NCBI GenBank assembly: GCA_017461425.1
Contig: JAFTXY010000005.1
Span: 1 to 64,000, forward strand
DNA length: 64,000 nt
Origin: Candidatus Gastranaerophilales bacterium
Lineage (GTDB): Bacteria > Cyanobacteriota > Vampirovibrionia > Gastranaerophilales > Gastranaerophilaceae
Reading direction: 5' to 3'
Position numbers and translations under genes: made by a program. The notes under the pieces were generated by a model. The model did no database searches. It had not been told where the DNA came from and was given only the letters and a program-made list of their open reading frames with translations. Below are positions 17,964-25,517 of the stretch, piece after piece (the stretch's first letter is position 1; every line of letters starts with the position of its first letter).

Positions 17964-18710
17964 ATGAGCAAAGACGTTCAAAACGAACAAGCAGATTCTA
18001 AGCAAAAAATATTAGTTGTTGATGATGAAGCTAGTATTAGAAGAATTTTGGAAACTCGTCTTAAAATGGCTGGTTACAATGTAGTTACAGCAGAAGACGG
18101 CGAAGAAGCAGTTGATTTATTCAACAAAACAAATCCTGATATTGTCATTCTTGACGTTATGATGCCAAAAATGGATGGTTATGGAGTAACAAGAGAAATC
18201 AGAAGAGTTTCAGATGTTCCAATCATCATTTTAACAGCCCTAGGTGACGTTTCAGAAAGAATTACAGGCTTAGAATTAGGTGCTGATGATTATGTTATCA
18301 AACCATTCAGCCCAAAAGAACTTGAAGCTCGTGTTAAAGCGGTTTTAAGAAGAACCGTTAGCAAAGATATTACAGTTCCTACAGGCAAAACAACTAAAAA
18401 TGTTATTACTACAGGAAATATCAAAATTGACACAGCTAGACGTCAAGTTTATCGCAAAAACGAAAGAATTCGTCTAACAGGTATGGAATTTAGCTTATTA
18501 GAATTATTAGTTAATAATTCTGGTACAGCATATTCTAGAAATGAAATCCTACAACACGTTTGGGCTTACCCACCAGATCATAGAATTGATACACGTGTTG
18601 TTGACGTACACATTTCAAGACTTCGTTCAAAACTTGAAACAGACCCAGCTAATCCAGAGCTAATCTTAACTGCTCGTGGAATAGGTTATATGTTTCAAAG
18701 AATAGGTTAA
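17964..18710 (+). CDS. rpaB: RpaB/Ycf27-type OmpR response regulator
   Basis: This 248-residue regulator carries the RpaB hallmark strings 'ILVVDDEASIRRILETRL', 'ALGDVSERITGLELGADDYV', 'IKPFSPKELEARVKAVLRR', 'RIRLTGMEFSLLELLV' and 'DTRVVDVHISRLRSKLE', ending 'GIGYMFQRIG'. In cyanobacteria RpaB binds HLR1 sites and controls light stress, photosystem and cell-cycle genes. Here there are no photosynthesis genes, so its regulon must differ. An N-terminal 13-residue extension precedes the domain. SD AAGGAAG. The M14 peptidase follows after 2 bp. Confidence 0.93.
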   Translation: MSKDVQNEQADSKQKILVVDDEASIRRILETRLKMAGYNVVTAEDGEEAVDLFNKTNPDIVILDVMMPKMDGYGVTREIRRVSDVPIIILTALGDVSERITGLELGADDYVIKPFSPKELEARVKAVLRRTVSKDITVPTGKTTKNVITTGNIKIDTARRQVYRKNERIRLTGMEFSLLELLVNNSGTAYSRNEILQHVWAYPPDHRIDTRVVDVHISRLRSKLETDPANPELILTARGIGYMFQRIG

Positions 18711-18712
18711 TA

Positions 18713-19309
18713 GTGAGCGAAATTAAATTAATTAAAAAAGAAAACTCCAATTGTAGCAAAAAACTGCTTATAATTGGAGTTTTTCATGGTGATGAGCCGC
18801 AAGGTGAATATTTTATAAATTCATATTTGAACAACAATCCTAAAGCAGGAAAAAATTCAATTTTTTACATTCCAAAATTAAATAACTCAAATACAAGAAA
18901 AAATAATAACGGAGTCGACCTTAACAGAAATTTTCCAACCAAAAACTGGGTTTTAGGAGAAAATAATAATTATTTTGGCGGTTATAAACCAAATAGCGAA
19001 GAGGAGACAAAATTTCTTGTTAATTTAATAAAAGAAAACGATTTTGATGCAATAATAACAATCCATTCGCCTTATAAAACAATCAATTTTGATGGACCGG
19101 CTGAAAATTTAGCAGAAAAAATTTCTAATATATTGGGCTATCCTACATCATCCGATATTGGTTATGCAACACCTGGAAGCTTTGGGACATATTGCGGAAA
19201 AGAACGATGCATACCAACAATAACAATTGAAATTGACGAAGAAGAAAATATGGAAACATTGAATTCGAAATTTTCAAAATTGTTTAATTATCTTGAAAAT
19301 GAATATTAA
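18713..19309 (+). CDS. short M14-type zinc carboxypeptidase/amidase
   Basis: The 198-residue protein has the M14 zinc site: 'FHGDEPQGE' (H..E, ~residues 25-33), 'GVDLNRNFP' (substrate Asn-Arg, ~66), a third ligand in 'TIHSP' (~119) and catalytic Glu in 'TIEIDEEE' (~178). It most resembles MpaA-like murein peptide amidases but lacks a signal peptide and is short. It starts with GTG at 18713, 2 bp after rpaB, so it is cotranscribed with that regulator. Likely role: cytoplasmic peptide or muropeptide recycling. Confidence 0.85.
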   Translation: MSEIKLIKKENSNCSKKLLIIGVFHGDEPQGEYFINSYLNNNPKAGKNSIFYIPKLNNSNTRKNNNGVDLNRNFPTKNWVLGENNNYFGGYKPNSEEETKFLVNLIKENDFDAIITIHSPYKTINFDGPAENLAEKISNILGYPTSSDIGYATPGSFGTYCGKERCIPTITIEIDEEENMETLNSKFSKLFNYLENEY

Positions 19310-20002
19310 TTAAAATTTAATTGTACGATAAACCGGAATTTCACCGCCAAACAATGTGCGTTTTTTTCCGTTAGCGATTTGAACGCTTTCTAATGTTCCA
19401 AAACCTCTGTATGTATATATTCTATCAACTTCAGGGAATTTTGGATCTTTTTGCGGTCCCTTCAAAACTCTTGAAATATTTATTGTATCGCTTCCTAGAG
19501 AATATGGATAGTTTGTATCATACGAAATATGATAATAAGGTCTGCTATTATTTTTTGTTTTACCGATATTCATTTTTATAACAAAATGATTATCAAATAA
19601 AAATTCATCAAAATGCCCTTGTTTTAAATTAAAAGAAGTAATTTTAGTAGTTACCAATCTGCCAAATTGTTCCATATGGCAAGTTTCAACTAAATTTCCT
19701 TTTGAATCAAAACGTCTTATTTCCCCTGTATTATTTCCATCTCGAAAACATCTAATTTTAGGGGTTCCATCAGGGTGATTACTATCTTGCCAACCATCCT
19801 GCGCAATTTTTTCATATTGAGAATATCTAATTCTTGCTTCACTTTTTGCTCTATCAGTCGCAGCGTACAAATCATTTGCATGTCTGCGATAAGTAACTCT
19901 ATCTATGCTTTCACCTGTAAAAGCTTGAGAGCTATTTTGAGTTTTATAATTTTGATTATTTTTAATATAAGGATTAACTAAATTAACAGAGCTTAATTTC
20001 AT
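19310..20002 (-). CDS. unknown protein with FTG N-terminal signature
   Basis: A 230-residue protein of unknown family. Its N-terminus 'MKLSSVNLVNPYIKNN' followed by 'QAFTGES' at ~residue 28 matches a pattern shared by several unrelated proteins in this window. The rest has beta-rich repeats of the form 'RRFDSKGNLVE' and 'YRGFGTLESV', like MORN or RHS-type hairpins. No hydrophobic signal peptide. GAGGT lies 8 nt before the ATG. Its stop abuts the convergent M14 peptidase gene. A small AGGGACATCCCT palindrome lies upstream (~20024-20035). Confidence 0.75.
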   Translation of the reverse strand: MKLSSVNLVNPYIKNNQNYKTQNSSQAFTGESIDRVTYRRHANDLYAATDRAKSEARIRYSQYEKIAQDGWQDSNHPDGTPKIRCFRDGNNTGEIRRFDSKGNLVETCHMEQFGRLVTTKITSFNLKQGHFDEFLFDNHFVIKMNIGKTKNNSRPYYHISYDTNYPYSLGSDTINISRVLKGPQKDPKFPEVDRIYTYRGFGTLESVQIANGKKRTLFGGEIPVYRTIKF

Positions 20003-20061
20003 ATTTTACCTCATTATCATAACAGGGATGTCCCTATAAAACATGGAAAAATAATTATTTG

Positions 20062-20913
20062 CTAGTTAGCCAGTTCGATTCTTCTTTTTTCTTGAATTAA
20101 TTTATCATAAATCCATTCAGGGACAAAATTCTTACCCATAAGAATTGTTCCATGGTTTAATGATGGCACATGAAAATCGGAACCACCAGTTACAATTAAA
20201 CCATATTCTTCGGCCAAAGTTGAAAAATGCTCAACTGCTGCAGGAGAATGTTTTCTATGGTATGCTTCAATCCCTCTTAATCCATAGTTAGCAAGTTCTT
20301 TAGCCAAAGAATCTGCAATATCAACATCAATAGGGTGGGCAAAAACAGGAATGCCACCCGCTTCATTTATAATTTCCACAGCATCATGAGGAGAAACTGT
20401 TTTTCTTTCAACATATACCTCAGAATTATTATTAATAAACTTTGCATATGCTTCCATAATATTTGCACTTCCACCACATGAAGTAATTGCTCTAGCGATA
20501 TGAGGTCTACCAATAGAACCTCTAGGCGCAACAAGTTTTTGAATGTCTTCAAATTTTATTCTTAAACCTTCTTTTTTATTTAGAAGTTCTATAATTTTAT
20601 GCGTTTGTTCAATTCTGGCTTTTTGCTGATATACTAACAATTCATTAAAAGCTTTGTTGTTTTTATCCATAAAATAACCTAAAATATGGACTTCGTAGCC
20701 TTTATAAATTGTATTTATTTCAACACCAGGAATAACTTCAAGATTATATCCTTTTTGATTAATATAATCTTGCGCAATATTATGAGATAAAACGTTATCA
20801 TGATCAGTCAATGCAATAACATCTAACCCAACACTAAGAGCCGTGTCAACTATTTCAATCGGACTAAGCATACCATCCGAATATGTCGTATGGATATGTA
20901 AATCAATTTTCAA
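20062..20913 (-). CDS. PHP-domain phosphoesterase (TrpH/nucleoside-bisphosphatase-like)
   Basis: About 283 residues of the PHP fold: 'IDLHIHTTYSDG', 'VIALTDHDN', 'IPGVEINT', 'RPHIARAI', 'IPVFAHPID' and 'VTGGSDFH' supply the metal ligands. Relatives of TrpH/RnaAM hydrolyse 3',5'-nucleoside bisphosphates or trim short RNA, so a role in RNA turnover next to RNase Y and YmdB fits. In-frame ATGs lie at 20943 and 20931, but AAGGAG is placed 7 nt before a TTG at 20913, which I take as the start. It overlaps the YmdB gene by 11 nt. Confidence 0.85.
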   Translation of the reverse strand: MKIDLHIHTTYSDGMLSPIEIVDTALSVGLDVIALTDHDNVLSHNIAQDYINQKGYNLEVIPGVEINTIYKGYEVHILGYFMDKNNKAFNELLVYQQKARIEQTHKIIELLNKKEGLRIKFEDIQKLVAPRGSIGRPHIARAITSCGGSANIMEAYAKFINNNSEVYVERKTVSPHDAVEIINEAGGIPVFAHPIDVDIADSLAKELANYGLRGIEAYHRKHSPAAVEHFSTLAEEYGLIVTGGSDFHVPSLNHGTILMGKNFVPEWIYDKLIQEKRRIELAN

Positions 20914-21724
20914 TTTCCTGCTCCTTGTCATCACTAAATTCAAACTTTTTTCTCATAATGCTTGTTGCGCAATTTCCGCTAAACTCTATTTCGCAAGCAT
21001 TAAGTATATATGGCATCGTAGTTTCAACTTCAAATCTTTCATTCATGGAAGTAATTAATCGCTTTAAAGATGCCTGATATTCCATACCAATAATACCATT
21101 TGCACTTCCGCAATAACCAACATCAGTTAAATAAGCGCAATGATTTTCAAAAATTGTTTCATCAGCAGTCGGAACATGTGTATGAGTTCCAATAACAGCA
21201 CTTGCACCCAATGAGGCGGCATATTTTGCCAAGCATTGTTTTTCTGCTGTTGCTTCCGCATGAAAATCAACAAAAACAATTTTATCCTGCAGAATATCAT
21301 TTTGTTTTAATTCATCAAAAATTTTATCTAACGATACAAAAGGACAATCTATGGGAGGCATAAATGTTTTACCTAAAAGATTTATAATTATAATTTTGTC
21401 GTTAAAAATTTTATAACCCACTCCAGGAGTAGAGCTATGATAATTATATGGTCTTATTAACGCAGGAGACTCATCAATATATGAGAAAACATCTTTCTTG
21501 TCCCAAATGTGATTGCCTGATGTCATCGCATTAATTCCATAAGACAATAGCTCGTCATGATTTTTTTTAGTTAAACCAAAGCCATGGCTAGCATTTTCAA
21601 CATTTGCAATAATAAAATCGTAATTTTTTGCATTACCATCTTCGACCAAGAATTTTTCAACAACTCTTCGACCGCTTCTTCCAACGATATCACCTATAAA
21701 CAATAATTTAAAAGTGTCTTGCAT
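20903..21724 (-). CDS. ymdB: YmdB-like metallophosphoesterase
   Basis: The 273-residue protein has the calcineurin-like motifs 'LLFIGDIVGRSGRR', 'IIANVENASHGFG', 'MTSGNHIWDKK', 'VDFHAEATAEK' and 'GTHTHVPTAD'. The B. subtilis relative YmdB hydrolyses 2',3'-cyclic NMPs and affects RNase Y activity and biofilm formation; the gene is commonly next to rny, as here (17 bp downstream). The stop is TGA, overlapping the TTG start of the PHP gene. Confidence 0.92.
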   Translation of the reverse strand: MQDTFKLLFIGDIVGRSGRRVVEKFLVEDGNAKNYDFIIANVENASHGFGLTKKNHDELLSYGINAMTSGNHIWDKKDVFSYIDESPALIRPYNYHSSTPGVGYKIFNDKIIIINLLGKTFMPPIDCPFVSLDKIFDELKQNDILQDKIVFVDFHAEATAEKQCLAKYAASLGASAVIGTHTHVPTADETIFENHCAYLTDVGYCGSANGIIGMEYQASLKRLITSMNERFEVETTMPYILNACEIEFSGNCATSIMRKKFEFSDDKEQEIEN

Positions 21725-21741
21725 TTCCTAATTGCTCAAGG

Positions 21742-23274
21742 TTATTTGGCAATTTCGGTAACTCTTGCTTCTCTAACAACTGTTACACGAATTTGTCCAG
21801 GGTACTCAAGCTCATCCTCTATTCGTTTTGCAATATCACGAGCTAATTTTGCACTCGCAACATCATCAAACACATTAGGCTGAACAACAACCCTAACCTC
21901 TCGACCAGCCGACACTGCAAAGGACTGCTTAATACCTTCATAGCTGTTAGCAATTTCTTCCAGCTTTTTAAGGCGTTTAATATAGATTTCAAGTGTGTCA
22001 CGACGAGCACCAGGACGTCCAGCTGATATCGTATCTGCGATTTTAACCAAAGCATCAGTTAAAGTATTGCATGGAACATCATCATGGTGCGCTTCTATGG
22101 CATGGATAATATTTTCCTTTTCACCGAAACGTCTGCATAAATCCACGCCAAGCTGAACATGCGTTCCCTCTTGCTCTTGATCAACCGCTTTACCAATATC
22201 ATGTAAAAGCCCAGCCCTCTTAGCGCTTTTTACGTCAGAACCAAGTTCTGCAGCAAGCATTCCTGCTATTTGCCCAACTTCGATTGAATGTTTTAAAACA
22301 TTCTGTCCATAACTTGTTCTATAATATAAGCGTCCAAGTGTTTTTGAAAGCTCTTTGTTAAGGTTCATAATTCCAAGGTCAACAGCTGCGCGTTCACCTT
22401 CTTGTTTTATTTTATTTTCAATTTCTTTGACGGATTTTTCATACACCTCTTCAATTCTAACAGGGTGTATTCTTCCATCTTGTATTAATTTTTCAATTGT
22501 TAATTTTGCAATTTCACGTCTAACAGGGTCAAACGATGATAATACGACCGCTTCTGGAGTATCATCAATAATTAAATCAACTCCAGTTAAAGTTTCAAGT
22601 GTTCTGATATTTCTACCTTCACGACCAATGATTCTGCCTTTCATTTCATCAGATGGCAATGACACAACAGATACACTTGTTTCAATAACTTGTTCAATTG
22701 CACATTTTTGCATAGTTTGGCTAAGAATTTCTCTCGCCTGTTCTTCTGCAGTTTCTTTTATTTTTGCTTCATTCTCACGAATTAATTGAACTTGTTCTGC
22801 TGCTAGCTCGTCTTTTAATTGATTTAAAAGCATTGTTTTTGCTTCGTCACGAGACATTTGCGCAACACGTTCAAGTTCTGTGATTTGTTTTGCAATAGTG
22901 TCAGCAAGATAATCTTCTTTTTTTTCTAATTCATCTTGTTTTCTATCTAAAAATGCTTGTTTATCATTTATTGATTGATATTTTGAATCAAGCTCATCTT
23001 CTTTTTTAGATAAGTCTTGTTGAATTTTCTCAAATTGCAATTTCTTTTCACGACTCATTTCATCAAGTTCCATTCTTTCTTGATGAAGTTGTTCTTTAGC
23101 TGAAATCAAAGCTTCCTTTTTAAGAAATTGTTCTTTTTCTTTAAAGTCTTCAATGTATTTTTGTTCATTTTTTTCTAAAACTTCAACTTTCGCTTTTTGA
23201 CGAACAAAAAGTAAAGTTAATACCGCACATACTAACACCAATATTGCTAATACGATATATAAAACTGTATTAAT
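21742..23274 (-). CDS. rny: ribonuclease Y, probably initiated at AUU
   Basis: RNase Y is the membrane-bound endoribonuclease that starts mRNA decay. A long coiled coil (~30-190), KH domain ('GRIIGREGRNIRTLE'), HD domain ('LKHSIEVGQ', 'GLLHDIGKAVD') and C-terminal region are intact. The first standard start is TTG at 23241, but that would cut the hydrophobic anchor to ~12 residues. The frame is open further upstream with no ATG/GTG/TTG. An ATT at 23274 has AGGA of GAGAGGA 8 nt before it and restores a full anchor ('NTVLYIVLAILVLVCAVLTL'), giving 510 residues. Confidence 0.93.
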   Translation of the reverse strand: MNTVLYIVLAILVLVCAVLTLLFVRQKAKVEVLEKNEQKYIEDFKEKEQFLKKEALISAKEQLHQERMELDEMSREKKLQFEKIQQDLSKKEDELDSKYQSINDKQAFLDRKQDELEKKEDYLADTIAKQITELERVAQMSRDEAKTMLLNQLKDELAAEQVQLIRENEAKIKETAEEQAREILSQTMQKCAIEQVIETSVSVVSLPSDEMKGRIIGREGRNIRTLETLTGVDLIIDDTPEAVVLSSFDPVRREIAKLTIEKLIQDGRIHPVRIEEVYEKSVKEIENKIKQEGERAAVDLGIMNLNKELSKTLGRLYYRTSYGQNVLKHSIEVGQIAGMLAAELGSDVKSAKRAGLLHDIGKAVDQEQEGTHVQLGVDLCRRFGEKENIIHAIEAHHDDVPCNTLTDALVKIADTISAGRPGARRDTLEIYIKRLKKLEEIANSYEGIKQSFAVSAGREVRVVVQPNVFDDVASAKLARDIAKRIEDELEYPGQIRVTVVREARVTEIAK

Positions 23275-23472
23275 TGTCCCGGTCCTCTCATATTCTAATA
23301 ACCTGATAGACTAATCATTTGTATTCGATTGTATATATAAAAAATGATAAAAGCCATCTTAATAATTCAATTTTAACACAAGAATGAAATTTTGAACACA
23401 TATTAACAATTATTTAAATTTCCAACCAAATGTTTGATTAATTTAAAATTTAAAAATGATAATATTTATTTG

Positions 23473-23500
23473 TTGACTATTTTAAAAAAATAATTAAAAT
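23473..23500 (+). promoter_or_regulatory. promoter of the small protein at 23519
   Basis: TTGACT (23473-23478), a 16-bp spacer and TAAAAT (23495-23500). AAAGGA and ATG follow. Confidence 0.6.
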
Positions 23501-23518
23501 TCTAAAAAAGGATTAAAT

Positions 23519-23767
23519 ATGCTATCAAATCTAGTTTCATTAATTACAAAATCACTATCTTCAACATCAAGCATTGCAACAGTTTCAAAAAAACCATTGC
23601 AAACCAATAATCCTTTTGCTCAACAAAATGAAAATCCATTTCTTTCAACAACATTTGGCTCCAGCTCTTATTATGGCAAAAATCAGCCCGTTGCAGGTGG
23701 TTATTTTGCTGGATATTATAACGGCAAACCAAATATAGTTGGAAGAAAATTATTCATTGAAGTTTAA
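23519..23767 (+). CDS. small Ser/Asn-rich protein
   Basis: An 82-residue protein with a Ser/Thr-rich N-terminus and a Gly/Tyr-rich end ('GGYFAGYYNGKPN'). No family recognised and no clear signal peptide. A good promoter and an AAAAGGA SD 7 nt before the ATG support expression. Its last codons overlap the 3' end of the convergent gene at 23764 by 4 bp. Confidence 0.65.
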   Translation: MLSNLVSLITKSLSSTSSIATVSKKPLQTNNPFAQQNENPFLSTTFGSSSYYGKNQPVAGGYFAGYYNGKPNIVGRKLFIEV

Positions 23768-25137
23768 GCTTGTTGCACCAATTTTTTATCGTTTTTAATT
23801 TTTTCTTCTTGTGCAACAATTGCTGGATTTCTATTATCACCATTATGTAATAACTTTCTTATTGCAATGTTAACTTTTGGTTGAACAATACCAAGAGCAC
23901 CAGCCGCTATTAAAACGTTTGCAATAACAGCAAATGTCTTATAAGCTTTTATTTTACTTAAATTACCAATATGGTCTTCTAAATCTGTCAATTTTGAAAG
24001 TGTCTTTTTAATTGCATCGGCATCAATTCCTTTAAGACAACTAATTGATTGTTTATCTTTACTTAAAGAAATAACATTATCCTTAACAAGCAATGAAACT
24101 AAAGTATCATCGACATTTAATTTCATTAAGTCCGCAATAACATCGTCGGATTTTTTCAACATTTCAATAGTTGACTTAGAATCAGCAATTTGTTTAGCAA
24201 TATCTTTTGTAAATAAAACTTGTGGGTCAAGTTCAATCGGCAAACCTTTTTTACTTGCTCTTTTTTCAAAACCTATTTGAATTGGCTTAGCTAAACCATA
24301 TGTGAAAACAACTTGGCACAATTCTTTAAAGCCAATTTCCAATCTCTCACCTTTTCTTGCTTCTTTTAATCTTGTTCCAGCAATAACACAATCTAGTAGC
24401 GATGTATTCAAAATTGGATTATACATAAAATCTGATAACCCAAAACCAGTAAAGGATATATCGTTTGATTTATTTTTGTTACTTGTAAAAGCAGTAAAAT
24501 TTTTGTTATTTTTAACACTATTCATAACAAGCATAGAATTTAAATTATCGCTATGCGAAGCATTGTCAGCATTAATTCTATCCATAGTCGTTCTTTGCTT
24601 ATATTTAATAATTTTATTTAATGCTACTGCACTGATTGCAGTAGCAACTAAAAATTTGCCTTTAGCAAAATTTTTATACAAGTTAGCATTAGTAAATTTA
24701 GATAAAAATTTATTTTCTTTTGCATTTTTAAAGAATTTTTGAATAACAGGATTTATATCATCCAAAGTATCATATAAAGTCTTCTCAACACCTTTTGCAT
24801 ATGTTTTCATTTGATTTAGTGCATCAGCAGATTTTTTTTCTAATAATCTTGCATCGAATTTTGGATTTAATTTAAAAGCTTTATATAAAGAGGCATCAAT
24901 TCCTTGTTTTAACAAAGGAATACCAAAAAGCCAAACCGCCCCTGTTCCAAATTCTTCTATTGCTTTCTCTCTAGCGTCATCTTTTCCGCCATCTTTTTTA
25001 TATGTGTATACGGTTGCAGCATCACCTATCCAATCCTTAACAACCATTGCCTCAATCGAATTATCATTGTCACCTAACCCTGATAATAATTTTATTGATT
25101 TATTTGCTATATTTGTTGTAATGCCTGATATATTCAT
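23764..25137 (-). CDS. lineage-type membrane protein with internal FTG motif
   Basis: About 457 residues of no known family. An in-frame TTG lies 15 nt upstream at 25152, but GGAAGGAAG sits 4 nt before the ATG at 25137, so I use the latter ('MNISGITTNIANKS'). Hydrophobic stretches occur at ~150-170 ('FLVATAISAVALNKI') and ~405-425 ('TFAVIANVLIAAGALGIV'). 'DISFTGFGLSDF' near residue 225 repeats the FTG signature. Layout resembles the pair at 39946 and 40923 (an FKG motif plus two membrane helices), suggesting a common family. The SD is complementary to the C-rich tract of the sRNA candidate at 3811. Confidence 0.75.
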   Translation of the reverse strand: MNISGITTNIANKSIKLLSGLGDNDNSIEAMVVKDWIGDAATVYTYKKDGGKDDAREKAIEEFGTGAVWLFGIPLLKQGIDASLYKAFKLNPKFDARLLEKKSADALNQMKTYAKGVEKTLYDTLDDINPVIQKFFKNAKENKFLSKFTNANLYKNFAKGKFLVATAISAVALNKIIKYKQRTTMDRINADNASHSDNLNSMLVMNSVKNNKNFTAFTSNKNKSNDISFTGFGLSDFMYNPILNTSLLDCVIAGTRLKEARKGERLEIGFKELCQVVFTYGLAKPIQIGFEKRASKKGLPIELDPQVLFTKDIAKQIADSKSTIEMLKKSDDVIADLMKLNVDDTLVSLLVKDNVISLSKDKQSISCLKGIDADAIKKTLSKLTDLEDHIGNLSKIKAYKTFAVIANVLIAAGALGIVQPKVNIAIRKLLHNGDNRNPAIVAQEEKIKNDKKLVQQA

Positions 25138-25158
25138 TTTACTTCCTTCCAATTAAAA

Positions 25159-25233
25159 TTACAGTCCCCAAATTAAGTTCATTAATCTTTGAACTCGTCG
25201 ATTTAATTGGAAATTTTGACTTAATTTATTCAT
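25159..25233 (-). CDS. 24-residue leader-like ORF
   Basis: ATG at 25233 is preceded by AAAGG with 6-nt spacing. The frame encodes a basic, partly hydrophobic peptide beginning MNKLSQNFQLNRR and ending MNLIWGL, and stops 22 bp before the 457-residue membrane protein. It may be a small protein or a leader peptide regulating that gene. Evidence is only the SD and the compact placement. Confidence 0.4.
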   Translation of the reverse strand: MNKLSQNFQLNRRVQRLMNLIWGL

Positions 25234-25306
25234 AACTAACCTTTACTTTTCTATTAACGTATTTAAATAAAAATAATTGCCATTATTTATACAATTTTTT
25301 ACAATA

Positions 25307-25332
25307 AAAAAGACCTTTTAAAAAGGTCTTTT
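25307..25332. terminator. terminator after the 28-residue ORF
   Basis: AGACCTTTT/AAAAGGTCT stem flanked by A and T runs, usable from the minus strand after the ORF at 25356. Confidence 0.8.
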
Positions 25333-25355
25333 ATTATATCCTAAAAGTATTTAAA

Positions 25356-25442
25356 TTAATCTTTTTTAATCGGAACATAAACAAGACCTTTTTCTTGAAA
25401 AGGGCTGATACGTCGGATTAATTCTAATAAAAATTTAAACAT
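25356..25442 (-). CDS. 28-residue small protein gene
   Basis: ATG at 25442 is preceded by GAGGA 6 nt upstream (sequence TTTGAGGAAAAACATG). The peptide begins MFKFLLELIRRISPF and ends VYVPIKKD: an amphipathic N-terminal helix and a polar tail. A good terminator follows the stop by ~25 bp, so SD, ORF and terminator form a complete small gene. It could be a small membrane-associated protein; no homologue is known to me. Confidence 0.6.
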   Translation of the reverse strand: MFKFLLELIRRISPFQEKGLVYVPIKKD

Positions 25443-25517
25443 GTTTTTCCTCAAATTTATGACAAATATATATTAGCCTGTTTTTATATTTTTGTCTAGT
25501 GTAATTTTTACAATTCA

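Noticed and set aside
22355-22789. 144-codon open frame on the plus strand inside rny
   Set aside because: Antisense shadow of a well-supported gene; no SD and no recognisable domain. The same holds for the other long antisense frames inside pyrG, clpC, aspS and the M16 gene.
25288-25305. HLR1-like direct repeat (TATACAAT-TT-TTTACAAT), the RpaB site type
   Set aside because: One core mismatch, position downstream of genes rather than in a promoter, and such strings are expected by chance in AT-rich DNA.
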